This document shows, one piece after another, positions 31,702 to 41,223 of a stretch of 64,000 nucleotides of DNA. The notes beneath the pieces were generated by a model, which saw nothing but the letters and a program-made list of their open reading frames with translations, did no database searches and was not told where the DNA came from. How positions within the stretch are numbered: position 1 is the stretch's first letter; each line of letters starts with the position of its first letter. The translations under genes and the position numbers were made by a program. Origin of the DNA: Rhodococcus sp. B7740 (lineage in GTDB: Bacteria > Actinomycetota > Actinomycetes > Mycobacteriales > Mycobacteriaceae); the NCBI RefSeq assembly GCF_000954115.1, contig NZ_CP010797.1, positions 1,550,001-1,614,000 of the forward strand, written 5' to 3'.

Positions 31702-33641
31702 TTGTCGGTGCCTTTCACGTCGTCGATCTGCGGGTGCGGGGCCTGCTCGCGCTCCATGGCCTCGTCGAGGCCGGGCTCGCTTCCCACGGTCTCGTCCTCG
31801 TCGAACAGCGGACGGATTCCGCGCGCGGCCATGATCTCGTCGTTGCCGGTACCGGCAGCGACCATCGGCCACACCTGTGCGTCGGCCCCCACGATGAAGT
31901 CGATGACGACCGGACGATCGTTGATCGCTCGTGCCTGAGCGATCACCGCGTCGACGTCCTCTTCCCGCTCGCACCGCAGTCCGACGCAACCGAGCGCCTC
32001 GGCGAGCTTCACGAAATCGGGGATGCGAACGGCACCGTGGGTACCGAGATTGGTGTTGGAGTAGCGCTCCTCGTAGAACAGGGTCTGCCACTGGCGAACC
32101 ATGCCGAGGTTGCCGTTGTTGATGAGTGCGACCTTGATCGGGATGCCCTCGATCGCGCAGGTCGCGAGTTCCTGGTTGGTCATCTGGAAGCATCCGTCGC
32201 CGTCGATGGCCCACACCTCGGCGTCTGGGAGGCCCCTCTTGGCACCCATCGCGGCCGGAACCGCGTACCCCATCGTGCCGAGGCCGCCCGAGTTGAGCCA
32301 CGTACGCGGCTTCTCGTAGTTGATGAACTGTGCAGCCCACATCTGGTGCTGACCGACGCCGGCGCAGTAGATCGCGTCGGGGCCGGCGAACTTGCCGACC
32401 GAGCTGATGACGAACTCCGGTGACATCGATCCGTCGGACGGGCGGTCGTAACTCAGCGGGTAGGTCTTGCGGATGCCGTTCAGGTAGACCCACCACTGCT
32501 CGAGATCGAGCGTGGTTCCGGTCGCACGGTCCGCCCGCAGTGCCTCGATGAGCTCGGTGATGACCTCACGGCAGTCGCCGACGATCGGCACGTCGGCGTA
32601 GCGGTTCTTGCCGATCTCGGCCGGATCGATGTCGGCATGGATGACCTTGGCATCCGGTGCGAAGGACGAGAGCTGGCCGGTGACTCGGTCGTCGAACCGG
32701 GCACCGAGCGTGATCAGCAGATCGCTCCGCTGCAATGCGGCCACCGCGGCGACGGTGCCGTGCATACCCGGCATGCCGAGGTTCAGATTGTGCGAGTCGG
32801 GGAACGCGCCGCGGGCCATCAGAGTGGTCACGACAGGGATTCCGGTCAGTTCGGCCAGCTCGAGCAGCTCCGCCGAGGCGTCGGCCTTGATGACGCCGCC
32901 ACCGACGTAGAGCACCGGCTGCTTGGCATCGGCGATGTAGCGGGCCGCTTCGCGGACCTGCTTGCCGTGCGGCTTGGTGACCGGACGGTAGCCGGGCAGA
33001 CGCATCTCCGGCGGCCACGAGAACGTGGTCTGCGCCTGCAGGACGTCCTTGGGGATGTCGACGAGCACCGCACCGGGACGGCCCGAGGCGGCGATGTAGA
33101 ACGCCTCGGCCATGATGCGCGGGATGTCGGCACCGTCGGTGATGAGGAAGTTGTGCTTGGTGATCGGCATCGTGATACCCGAGATGTCGGCTTCCTGGAA
33201 GCCGTCGGTCCCGATGAGACTACGGGCGACCTGGCCGGTGATCGCGACGACGGGAACCGAATCCATCTGAGCGTCGGCGAGTGGGGTGACGAGGTTGGTC
33301 GCGCCGGGACCGGACGTTGCCATGCAGACGCCGACCTTGCCGGTCGCCTGGGCGTAGCCGGTCGCGGCGTGGCCTGCACCCTGCTCGTGGCGCACCAGAA
33401 TGTGGCGCACCTTCACCGAGTCGAAGAGCGGGTCGTAGACCGGGAGAACCGCGCCACCGGGAATGCCGAATACGGTGTCGACGTCGAGTTCTTCGAGGGC
33501 CCGAACGACCGACTGTGCGCCGGTGACCTTCTCCGGTGCGACGTGGCGTCGCGATCCGTTGGTCACTGCGTCTGCGGACGGGCTGGCGGATGTCCCCGAC
33601 TTACGGGTCGTGGGCCCTGGGCGTGCGGTTGGTGCGCTCAC
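31698..33641 (-). CDS. ilvB: Acetolactate synthase large (catalytic) subunit
   Basis: Thiamine-diphosphate enzyme that condenses pyruvate with pyruvate or 2-oxobutyrate. 647 residues, with a disordered head of about 40. [15 protein letters not shown] holds the family start and is followed by [20 protein letters not shown] with the catalytic Glu. ThDP/Mg binding is at [19 protein letters not shown] and [16 protein letters not shown] start lies about 45 bp after the attenuator hairpin, which controls the operon. Confidence 0.97.
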   Translation of the reverse strand: MSAPTARPGPTTRKSGTSASPSADAVTNGSRRHVAPEKVTGAQSVVRALEELDVDTVFGIPGGAVLPVYDPLFDSVKVRHILVRHEQGAGHAATGYAQATGKVGVCMATSGPGATNLVTPLADAQMDSVPVVAITGQVARSLIGTDGFQEADISGITMPITKHNFLITDGADIPRIMAEAFYIAASGRPGAVLVDIPKDVLQAQTTFSWPPEMRLPGYRPVTKPHGKQVREAARYIADAKQPVLYVGGGVIKADASAELLELAELTGIPVVTTLMARGAFPDSHNLNLGMPGMHGTVAAVAALQRSDLLITLGARFDDRVTGQLSSFAPDAKVIHADIDPAEIGKNRYADVPIVGDCREVITELIEALRADRATGTTLDLEQWWVYLNGIRKTYPLSYDRPSDGSMSPEFVISSVGKFAGPDAIYCAGVGQHQMWAAQFINYEKPRTWLNSGGLGTMGYAVPAAMGAKRGLPDAEVWAIDGDGCFQMTNQELATCAIEGIPIKVALINNGNLGMVRQWQTLFYEERYSNTNLGTHGAVRIPDFVKLAEALGCVGLRCEREEDVDAVIAQARAINDRPVVIDFIVGADAQVWPMVAAGTGNDEIMAARGIRPLFDEDETVGSEPGLDEAMEREQAPHPQIDDVKGTDK

Positions 33642-33686
33642 TGATTGCTTCCTCAGGAATGTGAAATTGCTGGGCGATCTCTGGGC

Positions 33687-33722
33687 AAGAAAAAACCCCC
33701 GTCAGCGTGAGCTGTACGAGGG
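33687..33722 (-). terminator. Attenuator terminator of ilvBNC
   Basis: Read on the minus strand: CCCTCGT, then CAGC-TCAC-GCTG, then ACGGGGG, followed directly by TTTTTTCTT. The stem forms with one G-T pair and one bulged A. It is the only terminator in the window with a real T run and sits between the leader peptide and ilvB. Confidence 0.85.
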
Positions 33723-33753
33723 TGGCGCGTCGATGCGAGTTTGAACAACCGGC

Positions 33754-33801
33754 TCAGGCGTTGACGCGCCGGCCGATTACGAGTATCCAATTCCGCTTCA
33801 C
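33754..33801 (-). CDS. ilvB leader peptide (Ile-Leu-Val-Ile control codons)
   Basis: A 15-codon reading frame, GTG to TGA, giving MKRNWILVIGRRVNA. Codons 6-9 are ATA CTC GTA ATC (Ile Leu Val Ile): the three branched-chain amino acids in a row, with a rare ATA codon. The GTG has no ribosome site but lies 8 bp after a -10 box, so the mRNA appears leaderless. Its last codons (33763-33770, GGCGCGTC on the minus strand) are perfectly complementary to 33724-33731, just before the terminator stem. This fits attenuation by ribosome stalling, as described for Corynebacterium ilvBNC. Confidence 0.8.
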   Translation of the reverse strand: MKRNWILVIGRRVNA

Positions 33802-33808
33802 GCGCTCG

Positions 33809-33838
33809 ACGGTAGGCGCGCGCACAGGGAAGAGTCAA
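33809..33838 (-). promoter_or_regulatory. ilvBNC promoter
   Basis: TTGACT at 33833-33838 and TACCGT at 33809-33814 on the minus strand, spaced 18 bp. The predicted start of transcription falls at about 33801-33803, at the GTG of the leader peptide. Confidence 0.6.
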
Positions 33839-33877
33839 ACTCGTCACGACGCAATCCCATTATGTGAGATCGCGTAG

Positions 33878-34447
33878 ATGCAATGCGAAGATGAATGGGT
33901 GTCGTCTTCGCAGCAGTCCGAACCACCTCGGCCATCATCCCACACCGCACCCGAGTCACCGAACGGTGCCGAGGGACCGCAACCACCGACAGCGCAGGTC
34001 ATTCGAGTCCCGCGCCTCGCGCTCCTCGGCGTCGGCCTGTTGCTCTTCGGCACCGGACTGACCGCCGCCAGCTGGCCCCTGGCCATGGGCTGGCTGCTCA
34101 TCCTGCCCATCGTCGCCGGCATCTGGGTGTTTCGGGTGCGCACGGTCGTCTCTCCCGAGGCGATCACGGCTCGACGGTTCGTGGGTTCGGATGTGATCAC
34201 GTGGGACTCGGTGGCGGGTCTGCACTTCCCGGACCGTCGATGGGCGCGTGTGGTCCTGACCGACAAGAGCGAGAAGTCCCTACCGCTGGTGCGATTCGAC
34301 CTACTCCCCCAGCTCGCCGCGGCCAGCGGCGGTCGTATCACCGACCCCTACGCCGCGGCCGCCGCTGCTGCCGCCGCGGAGGATCGGGACCGTGAGGAAG
34401 CCGACGACACCGAGGGCGACGGCGAACAGGCACCGAAGGACCGGTAG
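33878..34447 (+). CDS. PH-domain membrane protein (Cfp6-like)
   Basis: Up to 189 residues; a GTG at 33899 is an equally plausible start and neither has a clear ribosome site. A Pro/Ser-rich head is followed by two close membrane helices (LALLGVGLLLFGTGLTAASW, then MGWLLILPIVAGIWVF). A bacterial PH domain follows, with ITWDSVAGLHFPDRRWARV, and a charged tail with an Ala run. Matches the low-molecular-weight antigen Cfp6 (Rv3004), which is also divergent from ilvB in mycobacteria. Function unknown. Confidence 0.75.
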   Translation: MQCEDEWVSSSQQSEPPRPSSHTAPESPNGAEGPQPPTAQVIRVPRLALLGVGLLLFGTGLTAASWPLAMGWLLILPIVAGIWVFRVRTVVSPEAITARRFVGSDVITWDSVAGLHFPDRRWARVVLTDKSEKSLPLVRFDLLPQLAAASGGRITDPYAAAAAAAAAEDRDREEADDTEGDGEQAPKDR

Positions 34448-34507
34448 TCGGCGGCGAGTAATCTCCTCGGTGCGAGAAACCGCTGCAACGAACGAGGACA
34501 ACGCACT

Positions 34508-36349
34508 ATGCCGCCGCTACGCTCACGGGTCACCACTGTCGGACGCAACGCCGCGGGCGCACGCTCGCTGTGGCGCGCCACCGGAATGACCGATTCGGAC
34601 TTCGGAAAACCCATCGTCGCCATCGCGAACTCGTACACCCAGTTCGTCCCCGGCCACGTGCATCTGAAGAACGTGGGCGAGATCGTGGCCGACGCCGTAC
34701 GGGCTGCAGGCGGCGTACCCCGGGAGTTCCACACCATCGCCGTCGACGACGGAATCGCCATGGGTCACGGCGGCATGTTGTACTCGCTGCCCAGCCGCGA
34801 GATCATCGCCGACTCCGTCGAGTACATGGCCAACGCCCACACGGCCGACGCGCTGGTGTGCATCTCGAACTGCGACAAGATCACTCCCGGCATGCTCAAT
34901 GCCGCGATGCGCCTGAACATCCCTGCCGTCTTCGTCTCCGGTGGACCGATGGAGGCAGGCAAGGCCGTGGTCGTCGACGGCGTCGCGCAGGCACCGACCG
35001 ACCTGATCACCGCGATCTCCGCCAGCGCCAACGACGCCGTGTCCGAGGCGGGCCTCGACGAGGTCGAGCGCAGCGCGTGCCCCACGTGCGGGTCGTGCTC
35101 GGGCATGTTCACGGCCAACTCGATGAACTGCCTCACCGAGGCGCTCGGTCTCGCCTTGCCCGGGAACGGCTCCACGCTGGCCACTCACGCGGCCCGCCGC
35201 GCGCTGTTCACGCGTGCAGGCACCACCATCGTCGAGGCAGCGCTGAAGTACTACCGCGACGAGGACGAATCGGTCCTCCCCCGCAACATCGCCACTCCGG
35301 CCGCGTTCCGCAACGCCATGGCTCTCGACGTCGCGATGGGCGGATCCACCAATACGGTGCTGCACACCCTCGCTGCCGCGCAGGAAGGCGAGGTCGACTT
35401 CGATCTGGACTCCATCGACGCCATCAGCCGCAAGGTCCCGTGCCTGTCGAAGGTCTCCCCCAATTCCGACTACCACATGGAGGACGTGCACCGCGCCGGC
35501 GGAATCCCGGCCCTGCTCGGCGAACTGCGACGCGCGAACCTGCTCGAAACCGATGTCTCGACCGTGCACACGAAGAGCTTCGACGAATGGCTCGACACCT
35601 GGGACATTCGATCCGGCAAGGCCTCCGCCGAGGCCGTCGAGCTGTTCCACGCCGCCCCGGGCGGTGTCCGCACCGTCGAACCGTTCTCCACCGGCAACCG
35701 CTGGTCCTCGCTCGACACGGACGCCGCAGGTGGCTGCATCCGCGATCTCGAGCATGCCTACACGGTCGAGGGTGGCCTGGTGGTACTGCGCGGCAACATC
35801 GCCGTCGACGGTGCGATCCTCAAGACCGCAGGGATCGACGAGGACCTGTTCTCCTTCCAGGGTCCGGCACTGGTCGTCGAGTCGCAGGAAGAAGCGGTCT
35901 CGGCCATCCTGCAGAAGAAGATTCGGCCCGGTGACGTGCTGGTCGTCCGCTACGAGGGCCCCAAGGGCGGCCCGGGCATGCAGGAAATGCTGCACCCGAC
36001 GGCCTTCCTCAAGGGGGCCGGACTGGGCAAGGTCTGCGCACTGATCACCGACGGCCGCTTCTCCGGCGGAACTTCGGGACTGTCCATCGGACACATCTCC
36101 CCCGAGGCCGCCGCCGGCGGTGTGATCGGGCTCGTCGAGAACGGCGACCAGGTCCGAATCGACGTCGCCACCCGCACCCTCGAGATCCTCGTCGACGACG
36201 AGACCCTCGAGACGCGACGCGCGAAGATGAACGCGTCCGAGCGGCCGTGGCAGCCGGTCGATCGCCAGCGCACGGTCACCACCGCGCTACGCGCCTACGC
36301 CGCCCTGGCGACATCGGCGGACAAGGGTGCCGTTCGCTACGTCCCCTGA
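34508..36349 (+). CDS. ilvD: Dihydroxy-acid dehydratase
   Basis: Fe-S enzyme of the third common step in valine and isoleucine synthesis. 613 residues. Cluster cysteines occur in [20 protein letters not shown] near residue 118 and [19 protein letters not shown] near 195. [19 protein letters not shown] and [20 protein letters not shown] are further signatures. It starts 60 bp after the PH-domain gene and ends at a strong hairpin. Expressed apart from ilvBNC, on the other strand. Confidence 0.97.
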   Translation: MPPLRSRVTTVGRNAAGARSLWRATGMTDSDFGKPIVAIANSYTQFVPGHVHLKNVGEIVADAVRAAGGVPREFHTIAVDDGIAMGHGGMLYSLPSREIIADSVEYMANAHTADALVCISNCDKITPGMLNAAMRLNIPAVFVSGGPMEAGKAVVVDGVAQAPTDLITAISASANDAVSEAGLDEVERSACPTCGSCSGMFTANSMNCLTEALGLALPGNGSTLATHAARRALFTRAGTTIVEAALKYYRDEDESVLPRNIATPAAFRNAMALDVAMGGSTNTVLHTLAAAQEGEVDFDLDSIDAISRKVPCLSKVSPNSDYHMEDVHRAGGIPALLGELRRANLLETDVSTVHTKSFDEWLDTWDIRSGKASAEAVELFHAAPGGVRTVEPFSTGNRWSSLDTDAAGGCIRDLEHAYTVEGGLVVLRGNIAVDGAILKTAGIDEDLFSFQGPALVVESQEEAVSAILQKKIRPGDVLVVRYEGPKGGPGMQEMLHPTAFLKGAGLGKVCALITDGRFSGGTSGLSIGHISPEAAAGGVIGLVENGDQVRIDVATRTLEILVDDETLETRRAKMNASERPWQPVDRQRTVTTALRAYAALATSADKGAVRYVP

Positions 36350-36359
36350 GGGTGAAAAC

Positions 36360-36405
36360 CACGTGAGCGGAACTTCGTAGCAGGCTACGAAGTTCCGCTC
36401 ACGTG
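36360..36405. terminator. Long perfect hairpin between ilvD and the DoxX gene
   Basis: A 22-bp perfect stem (arms 36360-36381 and 36384-36405) with only 2 nt in the centre, placed between convergent genes. Largest perfect inverted repeat noted in the window. Confidence 0.75.
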
Positions 36406-36424
36406 GTCGGGTGGCTGTCAGAGG

Positions 36425-37414
36425 TCAGCGAACGACGGGGTTGGCACCGTTGAGGAAGATCCAGATGCACACGCCTGCGGCGATGCCGACGACGAGCGCC
36501 AGGAACGAACCGATCCGCGGCCGGGTGGCCCATCCACGTCGGCCGTCGAATGCGATGCGTCCCGGGCCGGTGAGAATGATCGCCGCTGCAGCGAAGCCGA
36601 GGACCGTCTCGTACTCGACACCGCCGCTGCCCGAGAACTGCAATCCGGGCTCGACGGCCTGCTTGAAGCACCAGGCGTTGATGATCGTGGCCAGCACGGC
36701 CGCGCCCGCCAGTGGTGTCGCCAGACCCAGGATCAGCAGCGCTCCACCGAGGGTTTCGCCAGCCGCGGCCGCGATCGCGAGAATTTCCGGGTAGCGGAAT
36801 CCCGAGCTCTCCAGCAGGTTCTGAAATCCGTCGAGGCCGGGGCCGTTCCACAGTCCGACGAGCTTCTGCAGTCCGTGACCGAGAAACACCGCTCCGATGG
36901 TGACACGGAGGACGAACAGACCGAGGTCGGTGCTGCCGCGGCGTGCGGGAACCTCGACGGTCTCGGTACGAACTTCGGGCTCCGGGGCAACGGCCGCCGC
37001 GGGCGCTGCCGCTGCGGGCGCTGCCGCTGCGGTGGTCCCGAGGTACTCGGTGGAGCGATCGGAGTACGCACTCGACGTCGTGCTCTCGGAGGTCGACGGG
37101 CGATCGGACGTCGAATCGGCGAAGGCCGACGGTCGATATGTCTGCATCTTCTCCGTGGGCTGTGCATCTGCCGAGCGTGCGTCGGACGACGACGAGTACG
37201 GAAAGTCGAGTTCGTCGTCGGTTCGCGGCAGTCGGTCCGAGCGCTGGGCACCGAACGCCGTGGTCGGCGGACCCGCGGCGTCGGTGCGGTCGGACGCCGA
37301 CGTCTCCGAGGTGGAGCGCGAGGGTGGAATCTTCTCCGTGGGATTGTCGTACGGGCTCTCGGCCGGTTCGTACGACTGATCCGGCCGGTTGGGGTCGCGC
37401 GGTGTATCGGTCAC
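36425..37414 (-). CDS. DoxX-family membrane protein with long disordered head
   Basis: About 329 residues from GTG 37414 (MTDTPRDPNRPDQS); a GTG at 37447 would also fit and has more room for a ribosome site. The first 175 residues are Ser/Thr/Asp/Ala-rich and likely disordered. The C-terminal DoxX domain has four helices, starting LGLFVLRVTIGAVFLGHGLQ and ending FLALVVGIAAGVCIWIFLNG. DoxX proteins are membrane partners in redox or thiol-stress complexes in mycobacteria. Rv3005c, part of such a complex with SodA and SseA, occupies this same place. Confidence 0.82.
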   Translation of the reverse strand: MTDTPRDPNRPDQSYEPAESPYDNPTEKIPPSRSTSETSASDRTDAAGPPTTAFGAQRSDRLPRTDDELDFPYSSSSDARSADAQPTEKMQTYRPSAFADSTSDRPSTSESTTSSAYSDRSTEYLGTTAAAAPAAAAPAAAVAPEPEVRTETVEVPARRGSTDLGLFVLRVTIGAVFLGHGLQKLVGLWNGPGLDGFQNLLESSGFRYPEILAIAAAAGETLGGALLILGLATPLAGAAVLATIINAWCFKQAVEPGLQFSGSGGVEYETVLGFAAAAIILTGPGRIAFDGRRGWATRPRIGSFLALVVGIAAGVCIWIFLNGANPVVR

Positions 37415-37507
37415 CTCCCCACAGTAGAGCCGAAGTGCGCTCCTCACCGACGTCGACGCTCACGGCCGCGTGGCGTGTCTCCCTCCACGTTCCGTAACGT
37501 TCGAAGC

Positions 37508-38659
37508 ATGAAGCCGGTCGGAGCGTCGCCACGAACTGCAACCGCTGCCGTCGTCGCCCTGTCGATGACCGCAGCCCTGCTCGCCGGGTGCGCCCGTTTC
37601 GACGACTCGAACGCCTCTCCGTTCACTCCTGCGCCGGAGGTGGGCGCGGCCGAGCTGGAGCCGACGACTCCCAGCGACACGCCGCCGCCGTCCGATCCGA
37701 ACGCTCCGCCGCCGCCGCCGTCCGGTCCGTGTGTCGACCCGGATTCGGCGGTGATCGCGACATGTCTGGACACCACGGGCGGTCTCGTCGCGCTCCCCGA
37801 CGGACAGTCGGCACTGGTCGCCGAGCGTCGCACCGGTCGCATCATGGAGGTCGCTGCCGGCCGCACGCCGGTCGAGGTGGCTCGAATCGATGTCGACGGC
37901 ACCGGCGACGGCGGCCTGCTCGACATCGCACTGTCTCCGACGTACATCGAGGACGGGTTGCTCTACGCCCTCATCACCACATCCGCGGACACCAGAGTGG
38001 TCAGACTCGCTCAGGGCGATGTACCCAAGGACATCCTGACCGGCATCCCCCGCGGCGCGACGGGCAATCGCGGAGCCATCGACTTCTACACACCGAACGA
38101 ACTACTGGTCCTCACCGGCGACAACGGCGATCCGGCCGCGGCCGCGAGTCCGAACTCCCTGTCCGGCAAGCTGTTACGGGTGACGTCGCTGTCCCCGACG
38201 ACAAACCCCCCACGCCCGCAGATCGCACTCAGCGGCATCGGCACGGCGGGCGACGTCTGCACCGACGGCACCGGAAACATCTACGTCACCGACCGCACCG
38301 CGCTGGAGGATCGCCTGCAGCGCATCGACACTCTCGGTGCAGTGTTCAACCCGGTGTGGACGTGGCCGGACCGTCCCGGTGTTGCCGGATGCGCAGCGGG
38401 CGCAGGTGGGGTGGCCGTGGCCCTCACGACGGCCAAAGCTGTTGCAGCACTGACCACGGACCCGAACACCGGAGCTGTCTCGGCCGAACCGACACTGCTG
38501 ATCCAGGACGAATACGGCCAGTTGAACGGCGCGACGAGCTCGGCCGATGGACAGATCCTGGTGGGCACCGTCAACAAGAACGGGCCGACCGTCGGACCCA
38601 CCGACGACCGCGTCGTCAAGGTGCCGTTCCCCGGCGGCGGCGGAGGCGGCTTCGACTGA
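37508..38659 (+). CDS. lppZ: LppZ-like lipoprotein, PQQ-dependent sugar-dehydrogenase fold
   Basis: 383 residues. A signal peptide of about 27 residues ends in the lipobox LLAGC, so Cys 28 would be lipidated. A Pro-rich linker (residues 45-75) leads to a beta-propeller resembling soluble PQQ glucose/sorbosone dehydrogenases: GGLLDIALSPTYIEDGLLYA and LLVLTGDNGDPAAAASPNS. Catalytic competence and PQQ binding are uncertain. Same neighbourhood as M. tuberculosis lppZ (Rv3006). Ends at a perfect hairpin shared with gatB. Confidence 0.85.
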   Translation: MKPVGASPRTATAAVVALSMTAALLAGCARFDDSNASPFTPAPEVGAAELEPTTPSDTPPPSDPNAPPPPPSGPCVDPDSAVIATCLDTTGGLVALPDGQSALVAERRTGRIMEVAAGRTPVEVARIDVDGTGDGGLLDIALSPTYIEDGLLYALITTSADTRVVRLAQGDVPKDILTGIPRGATGNRGAIDFYTPNELLVLTGDNGDPAAAASPNSLSGKLLRVTSLSPTTNPPRPQIALSGIGTAGDVCTDGTGNIYVTDRTALEDRLQRIDTLGAVFNPVWTWPDRPGVAGCAAGAGGVAVALTTAKAVAALTTDPNTGAVSAEPTLLIQDEYGQLNGATSSADGQILVGTVNKNGPTVGPTDDRVVKVPFPGGGGGGFD

Positions 38660-38666
38660 ACGACGA

Positions 38667-38707
38667 ACGACTGCGGCCGAGCGCGATACGCGCTCGGCCG
38701 CAGTCGT
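38667..38707. terminator. Hairpin between lppZ and gatB
   Basis: 19-bp perfect stem (38667-38685 and 38689-38707) with a 3-nt loop between convergent stops. Confidence 0.75.
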
Positions 38708-38719
38708 TCTCGGTCGTGA

Positions 38720-40231
38720 TCAGGGCTGACCGCAGGCCTCGAGTACCAGCTCCTTGACGCGGGCGGCATCGGCCTGGCCGCGCGTCGCCTTCATCACCGC
38801 ACCGACGATCGCCCCGGCGGCCTGAACCTTGCCGCTGCGGATCTTCTCGACCACACCGGGATTCGCTGCGAGCGCCTCGTCCACGGCGGCCTGCAACTTG
38901 GTGTCGTCCTTCTCCAGTATGAGATTGCGCGCCGCCATGACCTGCGCAGGCTCACCCTCGCCCGCCAGCACCCCGTCCACCACCTGACGGGCACCGTTGT
39001 TGTTGAGCTTGCCGTCGGCGACCAGCGCAGCCACCTCGGCAACCTGAGCCGGGGTGATGGACAGATCGGTCAGTCCGACGCCGGCGATGTTGGCCTGCTG
39101 CGCCAGGTACGACACCCACCACGAGCGTGCCGCCTGCGCCGACGCACCCGCCTCGACCGTCGCCGAAACGAGCTCGAGTGCACCGGAATTCACCAGATCG
39201 CGCATCTCCTCGTCGGAGACACCCCACTCCTTCTGAATCCGACCACGGCGCAACCACGGCAGCTCGGGCAGCGTCGTCCGAAGCTCCTCGATCCAGGCCG
39301 CGTCGGGAGCGACGGGCGCAAGATCGGGCTCGGGGAAGTAGCGGTAGTCCTCGGCGGTCTCCTTCTTGCGGCCTGCGGTGGTGGTGCCGTCCGACTCCTG
39401 GAAGTGCCGAGTCTCCTGCGTCACCTCCCCACCCGATTCGAGAACTGCCGCCTGACGCCGCATCTCGTACCGAACGGCAACCTCGACGCTCTTGAGCGAG
39501 TTGACGTTCTTCGTCTCGGTGCGGGTGCCGAATTCGGTAGCCGTCTTCTCCATCAGAGACACATTGGCGTCGCAACGCAACGAGCCCTGATCCATCCGCA
39601 CATCGGACACGTTCAGCGACTTCAACAGGTCACGGAGCGCGGTCACGTACGCACGTGCGACCTCGGGCGCACGCGCACCGGTCCCTGTGATGGTCTTGGT
39701 CACGATCTCCACCAAAGGCACACCGGCACGGTTGTAATCGAGCAGCGAGTGCGACGCCCCCTCGATGCGCCCGGTAGCCCCGCCCACGTGCGTCGACTTA
39801 CCGGTGTCCTCCTCCATGTGCGCGCGCTCGATCTCCACACGAAACGTGCTGCCGTCGTCGAGCAGCACATCGAGGTAACCCTCGGTCGCGATGGGCTCGT
39901 CGTACTGCGAGATCTGATAGTTCTTCGGCTGATCCGGGTAGAAGTAGTTCTTGCGAGCGAACCGCCCCCACGGGGTGATCGAGCAATTGAGAGCCAGCCC
40001 GATCCGAATCGCCGACTCCACGGCAGCAGCGTTCACCACCGGAAGCGCGCCGGGAAGGCTCAGGCACACCGGGCACACCTGGGTGTTCGGCTCCGCACCG
40101 AACTCGGTGGGGCAGCCGCAGAACATCTTGGTCGCCGTGCCCAACTCCACATGGACCTCCATGCCCAACACGGGGTCGAACTTGGCGAGCACATCGTCGT
40201 AATCGATCAAATCGACGGTTGCAGCAGTCAT
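38720..40231 (-). CDS. gatB: Aspartyl/glutamyl-tRNA amidotransferase subunit B
   Basis: tRNA-binding and kinase subunit of GatCAB, which converts Glu-tRNA-Gln (and Asp-tRNA-Asn) to the amide form. 503 residues from [14 protein letters not shown]. The signature region includes [37 protein letters not shown] with zinc cysteines, and [17 protein letters not shown]. The C-terminal YqeY-like tail domain is intact. It is split from gatCA by about 10 kb. The IS21 element ends 78 bp before its start codon. Confidence 0.97.
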   Translation of the reverse strand: MTAATVDLIDYDDVLAKFDPVLGMEVHVELGTATKMFCGCPTEFGAEPNTQVCPVCLSLPGALPVVNAAAVESAIRIGLALNCSITPWGRFARKNYFYPDQPKNYQISQYDEPIATEGYLDVLLDDGSTFRVEIERAHMEEDTGKSTHVGGATGRIEGASHSLLDYNRAGVPLVEIVTKTITGTGARAPEVARAYVTALRDLLKSLNVSDVRMDQGSLRCDANVSLMEKTATEFGTRTETKNVNSLKSVEVAVRYEMRRQAAVLESGGEVTQETRHFQESDGTTTAGRKKETAEDYRYFPEPDLAPVAPDAAWIEELRTTLPELPWLRRGRIQKEWGVSDEEMRDLVNSGALELVSATVEAGASAQAARSWWVSYLAQQANIAGVGLTDLSITPAQVAEVAALVADGKLNNNGARQVVDGVLAGEGEPAQVMAARNLILEKDDTKLQAAVDEALAANPGVVEKIRSGKVQAAGAIVGAVMKATRGQADAARVKELVLEACGQP

Positions 40232-40263
40232 GCACGCAAGTTTATGTCCTACCCACCGCCAGC

Positions 40264-40309
40264 CGTTCCCGCAGGCTCCACTCCCGCCCACCCGGGTCGT
40301 TCCCGCAGG
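40264..40309 (+). repeat. Dispersed GC-rich repeat, one full and one interrupted unit upstream of gatB
   Basis: CGTTCCCGCAGGCTCCACTC begins at 40264 and the same 12-bp opening CGTTCCCGCAGG recurs at 40298, period 34 bp. The second unit is cut by the IS element and resumes at 42749 with CAGGCTCCACTCCCGCC. Its reverse complement matches the repeat in the polymerase-like gene at about 22310. Confidence 0.8.
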
Positions 40310-40358
40310 TGACGAGGCTCAGCGAAATTCCCCAACCGCGCTCACCGAAATTCCCCAC
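40310..40358 (+). repeat. IS21 left terminal repeat
   Basis: Starts TGACGAGGCTCAGCGAAATT. Contains two copies of GCTCANCGAAATTCCCCA, 23 bp apart, the multiple internal sites typical of IS21 ends. Matches the right end at about 42 of 49 positions. Confidence 0.9.
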
Positions 40359-40371
40359 TCGTGAGCGAACT

Positions 40372-41223
40372 TCACTGTAGTGGTTGGCGGGTTCCTGTGG
40401 TGGCTTTGCGGAGCTTCTCCGATCTGGCGTTGTGGTCTCGGAGACGGTAGGAATCACCGTCGAGGTTGAGCACGACGGATCGATGCAGAAGCCGGTCGAG
40501 CATGGCTGCTGCGACGGTGTTGTCACCGAGCACTTCACCCCACGATCCCACGCCACGGTTGGTGGTCATCACGATCGACGTCTTCATATACCGTTGCGAG
40601 ACAACCTGAAACAACGCCGACGCTGCCTCGCCGGGCAACGGTAGGTAGCCGAGTTCATCAACGACGAGAAGTGTCGGTCCAGCGTAGAACCGCATCGTCG
40701 TAGCCCACCTTCCTTCGAGAGCGGCTCGATGACAGCGGGCAGCGAGATCAGCTGCGGTGGTGAAATACGTTCGATAGCCGGCATGAGCTGCGGCACGCGC
40801 CAGCCCGACCGACAGATGCGTTTTGCCGACCCCGGGCGGGCCGATGAGCAGCACATTCGTCGCTGTCTCCAAGTATCGGCAGGTCGCCAACTCCTCGATC
40901 AACTTCCTGTCGACACCAGCGGCTGCGTCGTAGTCGAAGTCCTCGAGCGATGCCGGTGTCGGCAGGCACGCGAATCGGAGTCTGCCGTTCAGTCGGCGGG
41001 CTTCGGTGGCCTCGACCTCGATCGAGAGCAACCGGTCCAACGCCGCGGTCATCGACAGTTCTTCGGCGGCTGCTTGATCGAGGACCGACGGCAGCGCTTC
41101 GGCGGCGTCGTGAAGTTTCAGGACAGCGAGATGCCCCCGCAGGCGTTGGTAAAGGCTGGCTGCAGCGGCGGTGTTCGGGGCCGGTAACCGGTCGGCGTTC
41201 GTGGCAGCTTTCTGGTCGGTCAT
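40372..41223 (-). CDS. istB: IS21 helper ATPase IstB
   Basis: 283-residue AAA+ protein that assembles with IstA and selects targets. LIGPPGVGKTHLSVGLARAA is the Walker A and LLVVDELGYLPLPGEAA the Walker B region; MTTNRGVGSWGEVLGDNTVA is an IstB signature. Overlaps the istA stop by 4 bp. Intact, ends close to the left IS terminus. Confidence 0.95.
   Translation of the reverse strand: MTDQKAATNADRLPAPNTAAAASLYQRLRGHLAVLKLHDAAEALPSVLDQAAAEELSMTAALDRLLSIEVEATEARRLNGRLRFACLPTPASLEDFDYDAAAGVDRKLIEELATCRYLETATNVLLIGPPGVGKTHLSVGLARAAAHAGYRTYFTTAADLAARCHRAALEGRWATTMRFYAGPTLLVVDELGYLPLPGEAASALFQVVSQRYMKTSIVMTTNRGVGSWGEVLGDNTVAAAMLDRLLHRSVVLNLDGDSYRLRDHNARSEKLRKATTGTRQPLQ

Noticed and set aside
33660..33850. 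T-box leader upstream of ilvB
   Set aside because: No T-box sequence or specifier stem-loop; a translated leader peptide and terminator explain the region.
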